A stretch of 6,371 nt of DNA from CAZRZN01 sp964604565 (GTDB lineage Bacteria; Pseudomonadota; Alphaproteobacteria; Rhodobacterales; Rhodobacteraceae). Shown here piece after piece: positions 1 through 5,804 of the stretch. The stretch is taken from positions 1 through 6,371 of the forward strand of contig CAZRZN010000249.1 in the NCBI GenBank assembly GCA_964604565.1, written 5' to 3'. The notes under the pieces are model-generated. The model did not search any database. It was not told where the DNA came from and was given only the letters and a program-made list of their open reading frames with translations. Made by a program: the position numbers and the translations under genes. How positions within the stretch are numbered: position 1 is the first letter of the stretch; every line of letters starts with the position of its first letter.

Positions 1-1
1 A

Positions 2-88
2 GGCTGCCAGACGATTGTGCCGTCTGACCGCTGCAACGGGGAAGAGCTTGCCGCGCCAATCATTCTGCCTCATCGATTGCGAGGATAA
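2..88 (+). CDS. Possible 3' end of an upstream gene (partial, 28 codons)
   Basis: One plus-strand frame is open from the window edge to a TAA at 86-88. The peptide begins GCQTIVPSDRC and ends ILPHRLRG. The TAA overlaps the ribosome-binding site of the following reductase gene, an arrangement common between genes of one operon. I recognise no family in so short a piece. A second plus-strand frame is also open and ends in a TGA at 102-104, overlapping the next ATG, so the choice of frame is uncertain. It could equally be non-coding leader. Confidence 0.25.
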   Translation, partial: GCQTIVPSDRCNGEELAAPIILPHRLRG

Positions 89-93
89 AGGAG
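86..93 (+). promoter_or_regulatory. Ribosome-binding site of the reductase gene
   Basis: TAAAGGAG lies 7 bases before the ATG at 101. It is a strong Shine-Dalgarno match and fixes the start. No convincing promoter is visible in the 100 bases upstream, so transcription may begin outside the window. Confidence 0.75.
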
Positions 94-100
94 CGCGCCG

Positions 101-1123
101 ATGACCGACAAGGCAGTGGACACATCCGTCGAGGAGGCGCAGACCGATTCCGCAAAGCGCCGCGCCAAGGGCGAGTTCGTGCGCGGAGTCAGCCAGTTCC
201 GATCCAACATCGGCGATGCAGCGTTTCCGCCCGAACCGGGGCGCTATCACCTGTTTGTCGCGTTCAACTGCCCCTGGTGCCACCGTGTGACGCTCGCGCG
301 GAACATGCTGGGCCTTCAGGACAGTCTCACAATGGACGTGGCCTTTCCCAATCGCACGGATGACGACGACCCGGCAGGCCCCAACCTGTGGCAGTTCGCC
401 CCGGATCGCGTTGCGACGCTGACAGGCGCACCCCTGCCCGAATGCACGGAAGAGACAGCGACAGGTCGCGGGCTGCGGCTGGTCAAGGAACTCTATCAGG
501 CCGAGGGATCGACCGAGCAGTCGGTGCCGGTCCTCTACGACAAGGTCGCGCAGCGGATCGTCAACAACGAAAGCGCCGAGATCATCCGCATGCTGGATGT
601 GCATTCGGGCGCGCTCGGAGGCTTGGTCACAGGACCGACACTCTATCCGGACGATGCCAGCATTCGCAGGCAGATCGACGATCTCAATGCCCTGATCTAC
701 ACCGCCATCAACAATGGCGCCTACAAGGCCGGGTTTTCTACCGATCAGGGCGTCTACGCAGCGGCATTCAAGGCCTATTTCGACACGCTCACGAAGCTGG
801 ACGAGCGTTTGTCGGACGGACGTTCCTTCCTGACCGGGGCCAATTTTTTGGAGGCCGATCTTCGCCTGTATCCCACCCTTTTCCGTCACGATCCCGTCTA
901 CTACCTGCGCATGAAGCTCAACGGCGCGAAAATCCTGGACTTCCCGCATCTGTGGCGCTGGCTGTGCAGGGTTTACGCCCTGCCCGGGGTCGCAGAGAGC
1001 AACGCCTTGGCGCATTGCCGCCAAGGCTATTTCGGCAGGTCCTGGAATGGGACTATCCCGCTGGGCCCCTTCCGACCGAAACCCTACCCGGAAGCCTACC
1101 GGCACCCGGAGCTTGCGAAATAA
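101..1123 (+). CDS. Glutathione S-transferase family protein, Xi class (glutathionyl-hydroquinone reductase)
   Basis: This cytosolic enzyme probably reduces glutathionyl-hydroquinones to free hydroquinones, using glutathione and a catalytic cysteine, as known for E. coli YqjG, Sphingobium PcpF and yeast Ecm4. The 340 residues are normal for the family. Seen in the sequence: an N-terminal extension to about residue 45; a thioredoxin-fold domain with GRYHLFVAFNCPWCHRV at 47-63 (likely nucleophile Cys57); the cis-proline segment SVPVLYD at 141-147; the glutathione-binding NNESAEI at 155-161; then a helical domain with NNGAYKAGF at 204-212 and DLRLYPTLFRHDPVYY at 253-268, both typical of the Xi class. 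The usual motif is CPWA; here a second cysteine, Cys60, makes CPWC. The start is set by a strong ribosome-binding site 7 bases upstream. The gene converges on a broken CoA ligase. Class is confident; the physiological quinone is unknown. Confidence 0.92.
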   Translation: MTDKAVDTSVEEAQTDSAKRRAKGEFVRGVSQFRSNIGDAAFPPEPGRYHLFVAFNCPWCHRVTLARNMLGLQDSLTMDVAFPNRTDDDDPAGPNLWQFAPDRVATLTGAPLPECTEETATGRGLRLVKELYQAEGSTEQSVPVLYDKVAQRIVNNESAEIIRMLDVHSGALGGLVTGPTLYPDDASIRRQIDDLNALIYTAINNGAYKAGFSTDQGVYAAAFKAYFDTLTKLDERLSDGRSFLTGANFLEADLRLYPTLFRHDPVYYLRMKLNGAKILDFPHLWRWLCRVYALPGVAESNALAHCRQGYFGRSWNGTIPLGPFRPKPYPEAYRHPELAK

Positions 1124-1236
1124 CCAAATCGTCCGAACCTGTCATTCACAGCCGAGGCAAAGCCAAGGTCCGTCCAGTCCGCCGTTTAGCCCCTACCTGA
1201 ACCCTGCCAAGACGCTGGGTTGCAGTTCGCGCCACG

Positions 1237-1263
1237 CGGCATTCGTCAGGAATGCCGTTTCTG
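1237..1263 (+). terminator. Weak terminator candidate after the reductase gene
   Basis: CGGCATTC (1237-1244) and GAATGCCG (1250-1257) form a perfect 8-bp stem with a 5-base loop, followed by TTTCTGT. It lies 113 bases past the reductase stop. The T tract is short and interrupted, so termination may be poor or Rho-assisted. Read on the minus strand there is no T tract after the stem, so it would not terminate transcription from the ligase side. Confidence 0.35.
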
Positions 1264-1272
1264 TGACAGCCT

Positions 1273-1290
1273 GTCCACTGCCTTGTGGAC
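1273..1290. repeat. Short inverted repeat in the convergent intergenic region
   Basis: GTCCAC (1273-1278) and GTGGAC (1285-1290) are perfect inverted arms around a 6-base loop. No T tract follows on either strand. It is 15 bases beyond the previous hairpin, so the two may form one structured 3' region between the convergent genes. The rest of 1124-1310 shows nothing coding. Confidence 0.3.
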
Positions 1291-1310
1291 GACGCCGCTG
1301 CGTTCGGAGC

Positions 1311-2252
1311 TCAGGTCTGCCGACGAGGCAGTCGGCGAAGGATCGTGCCCGAAGGTGATTTTGGGATGGCTCCCACGAAATGCATCTCGCCGAGCGCCTT
1401 GTATTGAGCAAGATGCCCCAGCACATGGTCCTTGATCGCGGCCTCATGCACAGACGCACCTTCAGCCAAAACGACGTCAGCGACCGGACGTTCACCAGCC
1501 TTTTCGTCCGGTCTGCCAATCACCGCGGCGTCGGAAATCCGCGGGTGGGTGAGCAATACGGGCTCAAGCTCCGTTGGAGCGATCTGAAATCCGTTTACCT
1601 TGATCGGTTCCTAGAGGCGGTCGTGCAAGATGAGATACCCGTTCTCGTCGATGTCGGCGACGTTGCCGGTCCGCAACCAGCCATCCGGTGTAAGCGTTTT
1701 CAAAATTTCTTCGGGGCGGTTGAGATATCTTTTCTTCACATGGGGGCCGCGCACCCACAACTTACCGGGGGTGCCGATGGGCACATCTTCCCCTTTTTCG
1801 GTATCGATGATCCGGAGCGCCGCATCTGAGCCAATCAGGCCAACGGTGCCGGGCCGGTCCCATGCCCGGGGGTGCCCCGGATCCCACGGTGGTGACTTCG
1901 GTCATGCCCCAGCCCTGCACCACGGAACATCCGAGGCGTCTTTGCACCGCTTGGGCAACATCGGCAAAAAGGGGCGCGCCCCCGGATATAATCATCTCGA
2001 CTCAGGACAGGTCGTAGTTGTCGACCAGAGGATGCTTTGCCAGCGCGACAATGACCGGCGGCACCACGTAAAGTTGCCGAACGCGGTGATCCTGAACGAG
2101 TTGCAGAGATGGCTCCAGATCGAAGCGGGTATGGTGACGACACAGCCCTGATGGGCAAGCGTGTGACTCACCAGAACCGTCAGACCGAACATTTGAAAGA
2201 AGGGCAGGATAGTAACGGTGGTATCGCCGGGCCGCACCGGTGGAAACATCAT
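1311..2252 (-). pseudogene. Broken acyl-CoA ligase (AMP-binding, 4-coumarate/fatty-acid CoA ligase type)
   Basis: Ancestral role: ATP-dependent activation of a carboxylic acid to its CoA thioester through an acyl-adenylate. Read on the minus strand, family segments appear in order but in different frames: MMFPPVRPGD and ILPFFQMFGLTVL from 2252; then, after a 1-base shift near 2122-2131, FDLEPSLQLVQDHRV and LYVVPPVIVALAKHPLVDNY; a TGA at 2002-2004; SGGAPLFADVAQAVQRRLG and QGWGMTEVTT; a second shift in the C/G-rich run near 1862-1880; GTVGLIGSDAALRIIDTEKG, GTPGKLWVRGPHV and DGWLRTGNVADIDENGYL; a TAG at 1611-1613 where DRLKE would be expected; and a long C-terminal stretch ending IPKSPSGTILRR. 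The catalytic lysine of PKxxSGK is threonine (codon 1344-1346). The upstream P-loop SSGTTGLPKG is absent, and the remnant is far below the usual length of about 500 residues. A functional protein is very unlikely. The exact acyl substrate cannot be told. Confidence 0.9.
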
Positions 2253-2528
2253 GACGATAGCATCCGCACGAAGTTCAAGCCCTTCGAAGACGCGTTCCCA
2301 ACGGAAAAGTCAGTCAAGCCGACTGGAGGCCCGTTGCTTTCAAGGATCATCGTTGCACACCCGCAAAAATGGCCATCCAGTCGCGAACGCCTCGATAATG
2401 CCCGCAGGGTGAAAGGTTACGTACAACAAACACAAGACAATGCGGGATGACCTGCCCGGCAAGCGATTTCGTCCATCAGGATTGATCTCCTTAAGACAAT
2501 CATCCTGTGGAGCGGCTTTCGCAGTCGA
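2253..2528 (-). other. Eroded 5' region of the dead ligase, with a possible old start
   Basis: On the minus strand an AAGGAG (2492-2487) lies 10 bases before an ATG at 2476-2474. That frame (MDEIACRAGHPALSC) stops after about 20 codons. This may be the original ligase start. If so, only about 220 bases separate it from the first recognisable ligase segment, where roughly 500-600 would be expected, which fits an internal deletion that removed most of the N-terminal domain and the P-loop. I recognise no other gene here. Assignment of this stretch to the ligase rests on position, not on visible similarity. Confidence 0.4.
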
Positions 2529-2753
2529 TTACATCATCAGACGATCCACCTTGCGACGGGCGTCGTTGCGAAGTTTGTCGGCCCGTCGCAAACGCTCCGC
2601 CTGCGTGCGCGGGTGTTCAAAAGCCGTCGGAATGACGAAAGCAACCGCCGCCCTACCCAGTTTTTGCGCCGCGGCCAGCCCGCCAAAAAGGATGGTGCGC
2701 GCATCGCTTGCTGCATGGGAACGAATGGTGCGTGTGTCGTGGATGTCGGTCAT
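2529..2753 (-). CDS. Small basic protein, 74 residues, unknown function
   Basis: I do not recognise the family. The protein starts MTDIHDTRTIRSHAASDART and has a mildly hydrophobic, alanine- and glycine-rich middle (about residues 21-45, including LFGGLAAAQKLGRAAVAFVI). It ends in a charged, arginine-rich, probably helical tail (about 47-72) closing with DRLMM. The middle is too broken by charge for a sure membrane segment; an amphipathic helix is possible. The start is chosen because AGGAG (2765-2761 on the minus strand) sits 7 bases before the ATG. The frame runs further upstream with no stop, but that extension crosses the intergenic palindromes and has no such signal. It is divergent from the LAL regulator and 52 bases upstream of the old ligase start on the same strand, so it may once have led an operon with it. 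The cytosol is the likely location. Confidence 0.6.
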   Translation of the reverse strand: MTDIHDTRTIRSHAASDARTILFGGLAAAQKLGRAAVAFVIPTAFEHPRTQAERLRRADKLRNDARRKVDRLMM

Positions 2754-2760
2754 TGGTCGG

Positions 2761-2765
2761 CTCCT
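2761..2765 (-). promoter_or_regulatory. Ribosome-binding site of the 74-residue protein
   Basis: Reading the minus strand, AGGAG is followed by 7 bases and ATG at 2753-2751. This picks the short form over the longer open frame that begins near 2981. Confidence 0.6.
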
Positions 2766-2803
2766 GTCGATGTCGTGTGCTTGTCTAGAGACCAAGCTAC
2801 CCA

Positions 2804-2815
2804 TGCGCCGGCGCA
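2804..2815. promoter_or_regulatory. Palindrome, candidate operator
   Basis: TGCGCCGGCGCA is a perfect 12-bp palindrome in the 170-base divergent region between the small gene and the regulator. Such symmetry suits a dimeric DNA-binding protein. In GC-rich DNA short GC palindromes also arise by chance, so the call is tentative. Confidence 0.3.
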
Positions 2816-2823
2816 ACCGCGTC

Positions 2824-2836
2824 GGGGAGACTCCCC
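2824..2836. promoter_or_regulatory. Palindrome GGGGAGACTCCCC followed by T tract; candidate operator or attenuator
   Basis: GGGGAG and CTCCCC flank a single central A, a perfect 13-base dyad. Its centre lies about 20 bases, close to two helical turns, from the centre of the palindrome at 2804-2815. As RNA on the plus strand it can fold as a 5-bp stem with a GAC loop followed by ATTTTTG, so it could also act as a small terminator or attenuator in a leader of the regulator gene. Operator is my preferred reading, because no plus-strand gene lies upstream. Confidence 0.35.
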
Positions 2837-2837
2837 A

Positions 2838-2878
2838 TTTTTGCGTTTTGGCATTCCCTATTTTTTGCGGCATTGTCC
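2838..2878. repeat. Imperfect direct repeat upstream of the regulator gene
   Basis: TTTTTGCG occurs at 2838-2845 and again at 2862-2869, 24 bases apart. Each copy is followed by GGCATT, at 2850-2855 and at 2869-2874. The second copy is 5 bases tighter. This T-rich stretch stands out from its GC-rich surroundings and probably contains the regulator's promoter, although no standard -35/-10 pair with good spacing is visible. Confidence 0.35.
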
Positions 2879-2910
2879 GTCTTGGACCGCCTCCGGAGAG
2901 GCGCAACATA

Positions 2911-2915
2911 GGGAG
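2911..2915 (+). promoter_or_regulatory. Ribosome-binding site supporting a TTG start for the regulator
   Basis: GGGAG lies 8 bases before TTG at 2924. No in-frame ATG lies between here and the Walker A motif; the first is at codon 51, after it. TTG is therefore the best start. Confidence 0.6.
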
Positions 2916-2923
2916 ACGACGTC

Positions 2924-5500
2924 TTGGGCAGGCCGATCCTCGAACGCGATGAGGCGCTTGCGCAGCTGGAAACGCTGGCACTGGCCGCAGACGATGGCAC
3001 CGGTCACACCGTGTTTGTCACGGGTGAGGCGGGCGCAGGCAAGACGACGCTCCTGCGCGCCTTCGAGGCACGGATGAGCCGTGCCAGAGCCTTGCGAGGC
3101 GCGTGCGAAGACCTGTCGATCCCCGAGCCCCTCGGCCCCCTGCGGGACATCGCGCTGGATGCCGGGGTGGATCTCGATGCGCTTTGGGCGGACGAAGGGG
3201 ACAGATTGTCGGCTTTCCTGACCCTGCTCACCGCCATTGAAGGCTCTGACGACACCGCGCTGCTGCTGATCGAAGATCTGCACTGGGCGGATGAGGCGAC
3301 ATTGGATTTCGTGCGCTTCGCCGCGCGGCGCCTGCGGACGCGTCGTATCCTGATGGTCGTCACCGCGCGTGACGATGAAACGGAGGGCCGGCCGCAGCTG
3401 CGCCGCGCCATGGGTGGGGTCACCTCTTCGGATGCGACCCGGATCGCGTTGCAGCCGCTTTCCCCCGACGCCGTAAACCGTCTGGCTGTTGGCAGTGGGC
3501 AGGCTCCGGATGAATTGCACCGGATCACCGGGGGCAACGCCTTCTATGTCACCGAACTCTTGCGCAATGGTGGCGGTGACGCGCCGCGCAGCGTGCAGGA
3601 CACCGTTTTGCATCGGCTGGGCCGCTTGCCACCCGTCTCGCGAAATGTGCTGGAGGCAATATCGATCTTTCCCCGGCGGGCGGAACGGGACTGGGCGCTT
3701 GGGATCGCCGGTGCCGGTGACGAGGCACTCGATCCCGCGATCGACAGCGAACTTGTTCAGGATGACGGCGCATATGTCGCCTTCCGGCACGAAATTGCCC
3801 GCCTCGCGGTGGAAACAACTTTGCGGCCGACCCAGCGCCGACGTCTCAATGCGGCGTTGCTGACGAAAATGCAGACGGACGGGCGCGTGCCGAACGCGCG
3901 GCAGATGCACCACGCACGCGCCGCCGGCGACAGCGCGCAGATCGCGCGTCTTGCCCCGTTGGCCGGGCGTGAAGCCATGGCCGCGGGGGCGAACCGACAG
4001 GCGGCCGACTACCTGTCCATCGCGGTCGATCTCGCGGATTCGCAGGACGAAGCTGCTTTCGCTGCGCTCCTCTTCGATGCGGGGGAGGCTTGCCGCCTTG
4101 TCAGTCGGCTAAGGGATGCAATGGGATTTTTCGAGCGCGCCCTCAAGGCGGTCGGCTCTGACAAGACGCTCCGCGGTCGTATCCTGCAACGCCTGTCGCG
4201 CGTGAAATGGACCGCCGGGCAAAAGGCGCAGGCCCGCACTCTGGGCGACGAGGCCATCACATTGCAGGAAGGCGCGGATACAGAGGAACTGGCCATGGCG
4301 CTGGCCAGCCGCGCGCAGATCGCCATGTCGGATTACGAGATGGAGGCAAGTCTGCCCGTCGCGCAGCGCGCCCTCGAAATGGCCCGCAGACTGGGTCGGA
4401 CCGACATCGTCAGCCACGCGCTCAGCACGCAATCGCTGGCGGATCTGTTCGACAGCTCGCAGATGAATGCGCTCTACACGCAAAGCATCGCCGCGGCGAA
4501 GGCCGCGCGCAGCCCGATAAACCTCGTGCGGTGCGTCTCGAATGGCGGCGTTGTCAACTGGTATAGCTTGCGTTTTTCGCAGGCGCTGGACCTTTTTGAC
4601 AACGCGATTGCAACGGCCTACGAGACCGACACCATCGAACAGATGGATTTCCACCAAGGGTTCCGCGTGCATGTACTCGACCGGCTCGGTCGCTGGGACG
4701 ACGCGCTGGAAACCGCCTCGGACATCTTGTCCAGACCGCTCGAACAATCCTCGCCAGCGATCATGCTGCGGCTGACCGCGTCACGGATCGCGATGCGGCG
4801 CGGCGAAAGCGACGGGGCTGAGCATCTGGACGAGATCAACGCCCTGATGGGCCATGAGGAAGACGGGCGCCACATATGCGATGTCGCGTGTCTGATCGCC
4901 GAACGCGCCTGGCTGGGGCTGGAAGACAGGGCGCGGGCGCAAGACGCGATGCAAGAGGCGCTGACGCTGCCGATCAACCCGATGCTCAAGGAAGAATTTC
5001 TGGACTGGCAGCGGCGCATCGATCCGTCCCGGCTGCCTGACGGGCTGACCAGCCTCCACGATCCGTATCATGCATCCATGGTGGGCGACTGGACGGCAGC
5101 GGCAACGTATTGGCAGCAGGCGGGCGATCCCTACCGAGAGGCGCTGGCGCTGGCCGAGGGCGACGCCGCGGCCGTGGCCCGCGCGCTCCCGATCCTCGAC
5201 CGCCTGGGGGCGGCACGCGTGCGCGAGTTCGTCCTGGAAAACGCGCGGACGCGCGGCCTGAACATCGATGCGCCGGCCCGGCCACGCGCGTCCACGCGCG
5301 CGAACCCGGCCGGTCTGACGCGCCGACAGATGCAGGTCCTGGGCCTTCTCGGAGAAGGCCTTTCGAACGCCGCCATCGCCGAACGGCTCTTCGTTTCGGC
5401 AAAGACAGTGGATCACCACGTCTCCGCTATCCTCGGCAAGCTGGACGTCGCCACGCGTGGCGAAGCTGCCGCGCTCGCCCGCGACTCAGGTTGGGTCTGA
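2924..5500 (+). CDS. LAL-type transcriptional regulator: AAA-type ATPase with C-terminal LuxR helix-turn-helix
   Basis: A large cytosolic regulator of 858 residues, a normal length for the LAL (large ATP-binding LuxR, MalT-like) group. Domains in order: a nucleotide-binding domain with the family opening GRPILERDEALAQLE (2-16), Walker A GEAGAGKTT (34-42, Lys40), Walker B LLLIEDLHWAD (113-123, Glu117/Asp118) and a sensor-like VVTARDD (145-151); a helical, TPR-like region from about 340 to 740, with segments such as RLGRWDDALETASDIL; and a LuxR-type helix-turn-helix at about 797-858 with GLTRRQMQVLGLLGEGLSN and recognition helix SAKTVDHHVSAILGKL. ATP and an unknown inducer probably control its assembly, as known for MalT. 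The start is a TTG with GGGAG 8 bases upstream. It is divergent from a small gene and is followed by a transporter binding-protein gene, which are its likeliest local targets by position. The ligand cannot be told. All key motifs are present. Confidence 0.92.
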   Translation: MGRPILERDEALAQLETLALAADDGTGHTVFVTGEAGAGKTTLLRAFEARMSRARALRGACEDLSIPEPLGPLRDIALDAGVDLDALWADEGDRLSAFLTLLTAIEGSDDTALLLIEDLHWADEATLDFVRFAARRLRTRRILMVVTARDDETEGRPQLRRAMGGVTSSDATRIALQPLSPDAVNRLAVGSGQAPDELHRITGGNAFYVTELLRNGGGDAPRSVQDTVLHRLGRLPPVSRNVLEAISIFPRRAERDWALGIAGAGDEALDPAIDSELVQDDGAYVAFRHEIARLAVETTLRPTQRRRLNAALLTKMQTDGRVPNARQMHHARAAGDSAQIARLAPLAGREAMAAGANRQAADYLSIAVDLADSQDEAAFAALLFDAGEACRLVSRLRDAMGFFERALKAVGSDKTLRGRILQRLSRVKWTAGQKAQARTLGDEAITLQEGADTEELAMALASRAQIAMSDYEMEASLPVAQRALEMARRLGRTDIVSHALSTQSLADLFDSSQMNALYTQSIAAAKAARSPINLVRCVSNGGVVNWYSLRFSQALDLFDNAIATAYETDTIEQMDFHQGFRVHVLDRLGRWDDALETASDILSRPLEQSSPAIMLRLTASRIAMRRGESDGAEHLDEINALMGHEEDGRHICDVACLIAERAWLGLEDRARAQDAMQEALTLPINPMLKEEFLDWQRRIDPSRLPDGLTSLHDPYHASMVGDWTAAATYWQQAGDPYREALALAEGDAAAVARALPILDRLGAARVREFVLENARTRGLNIDAPARPRASTRANPAGLTRRQMQVLGLLGEGLSNAAIAERLFVSAKTVDHHVSAILGKLDVATRGEAAALARDSGWV

Positions 5501-5516
5501 GACGAAGTGCGCGACT

Positions 5517-5575
5517 CCCGATCGCTCGACAGGAGCTGACGAAATGCAGGCGGCTCGTTGCTCCTGCTGATCGGG
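5517..5575 (+). ncRNA. Long imperfect hairpin just after the regulator gene
   Basis: Three nested pairs of perfect arms fold together: CCCGATC (5517-5523) with GATCGGG (5569-5575), CAGGAGC (5530-5536) with GCTCCTG (5560-5566), and ACGA (5539-5542) with TCGT (5555-5558). This gives 18 paired bases with small internal loops and a 12-base apical loop. It begins 17 bases after the regulator's stop. No T tract follows, so it is not a standard intrinsic terminator; it could be a 3' UTR structure, a processing site or a Rho-linked end. An AGGAG inside one arm (5531-5535) precedes an 8-codon frame at 5544-5570. Calling it an RNA element is an inference from symmetry alone. Confidence 0.35.
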
Positions 5576-5729
5576 TGGCTGGATTTCATGTCTCTGTCAC
5601 CAGACCAGCGCCGGTGACTTGCTGCCCAAGCATCCATCGTAGCCACCGCCCGGATCATTCTGGAAATGTGGCTGGGCGGCGCAGTTGGTAAAGTCCCGGC
5701 AATCCTGCCTGCCAATCCCAAAACGACCG

Positions 5730-5756
5730 TTGACTGGCGTGTGCGAATTGTAAATG
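5730..5756 (+). promoter_or_regulatory. Weak promoter candidate for the binding-protein gene
   Basis: TTGACT (5730-5735) resembles a -35 box, and TAAATG (5751-5756) is a poor -10 match at a 15-base spacing, shorter than the usual 17. It would give a leader of about 40 bases. A separate promoter is plausible because the gap from the regulator is about 300 bases. Confidence 0.25.
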
Positions 5757-5794
5757 GTCGGCCTCGCAAGAAAATCGGGACCGAAGAGTCTCCA

Positions 5795-5801
5795 GGGAGG
5801 G
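5795..5801 (+). promoter_or_regulatory. Ribosome-binding site of the TctC-type gene
   Basis: GGGAGGG ends 3 bases before the ATG at 5805. The spacing is on the short side, but the match is strong and the following codons give a clean signal peptide, so the start is well supported. Confidence 0.6.
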
Positions 5802-5804
5802 AAA

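Larger units (their letters stand above)
5501..5804. other. Non-coding region between the regulator and transporter genes
   Basis: These 304 bases hold the hairpin at 5517-5575; an inverted repeat GTCACC (5596-5601) / GGTGAC (5613-5618) with an 11-base loop; and a weak promoter candidate near 5730. No frame on either strand has a convincing start signal or recognisable protein. A minus-strand frame crosses it and runs into the regulator's 3' end, but it looks like a shadow. I see no sign of an insertion sequence. Confidence 0.5.

Noticed and set aside
388..1200. A 270-codon plus-strand frame overlapping the reductase
   Set aside because: It is rich in Arg, Gly and Pro with no family features, and the overlapping reductase shows strong family motifs throughout.
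1220..1829. Plus-strand frames at 1220-1435 and 1380-1829 as genes
   Set aside because: They are antisense to the recognisable ligase remnant and show no domain or start signal.
2848..2869. A sigma-54-like promoter (TTGGCAT ... TTGCG)
   Set aside because: Sigma-54 sites need 10 bases between the GG and GC elements; here there are 15.
2858..3913. A 351-codon minus-strand open frame opposite the start of the regulator
   Set aside because: It lies wholly against a well-supported gene with Walker motifs, has no recognisable domain, and fits the long shadow frames common in GC-rich DNA.
4109..4747. A 212-codon minus-strand frame inside the regulator gene, with a second of the same length at 4781-5419
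   Set aside because: Both are opposite the helical-repeat and DNA-binding regions of a convincing gene and look like composition-driven shadows.
5413..5769. A 118-codon minus-strand frame across the regulator-transporter gap
   Set aside because: It runs into the regulator's helix-turn-helix coding region, lacks a good ribosome-binding site, and its peptide resembles no family I know.
5501..5804. Remnant of an insertion sequence between the regulator and transporter genes
   Set aside because: No transposase segment, terminal inverted repeats or target duplication could be seen; the inverted repeats present are short and internal.
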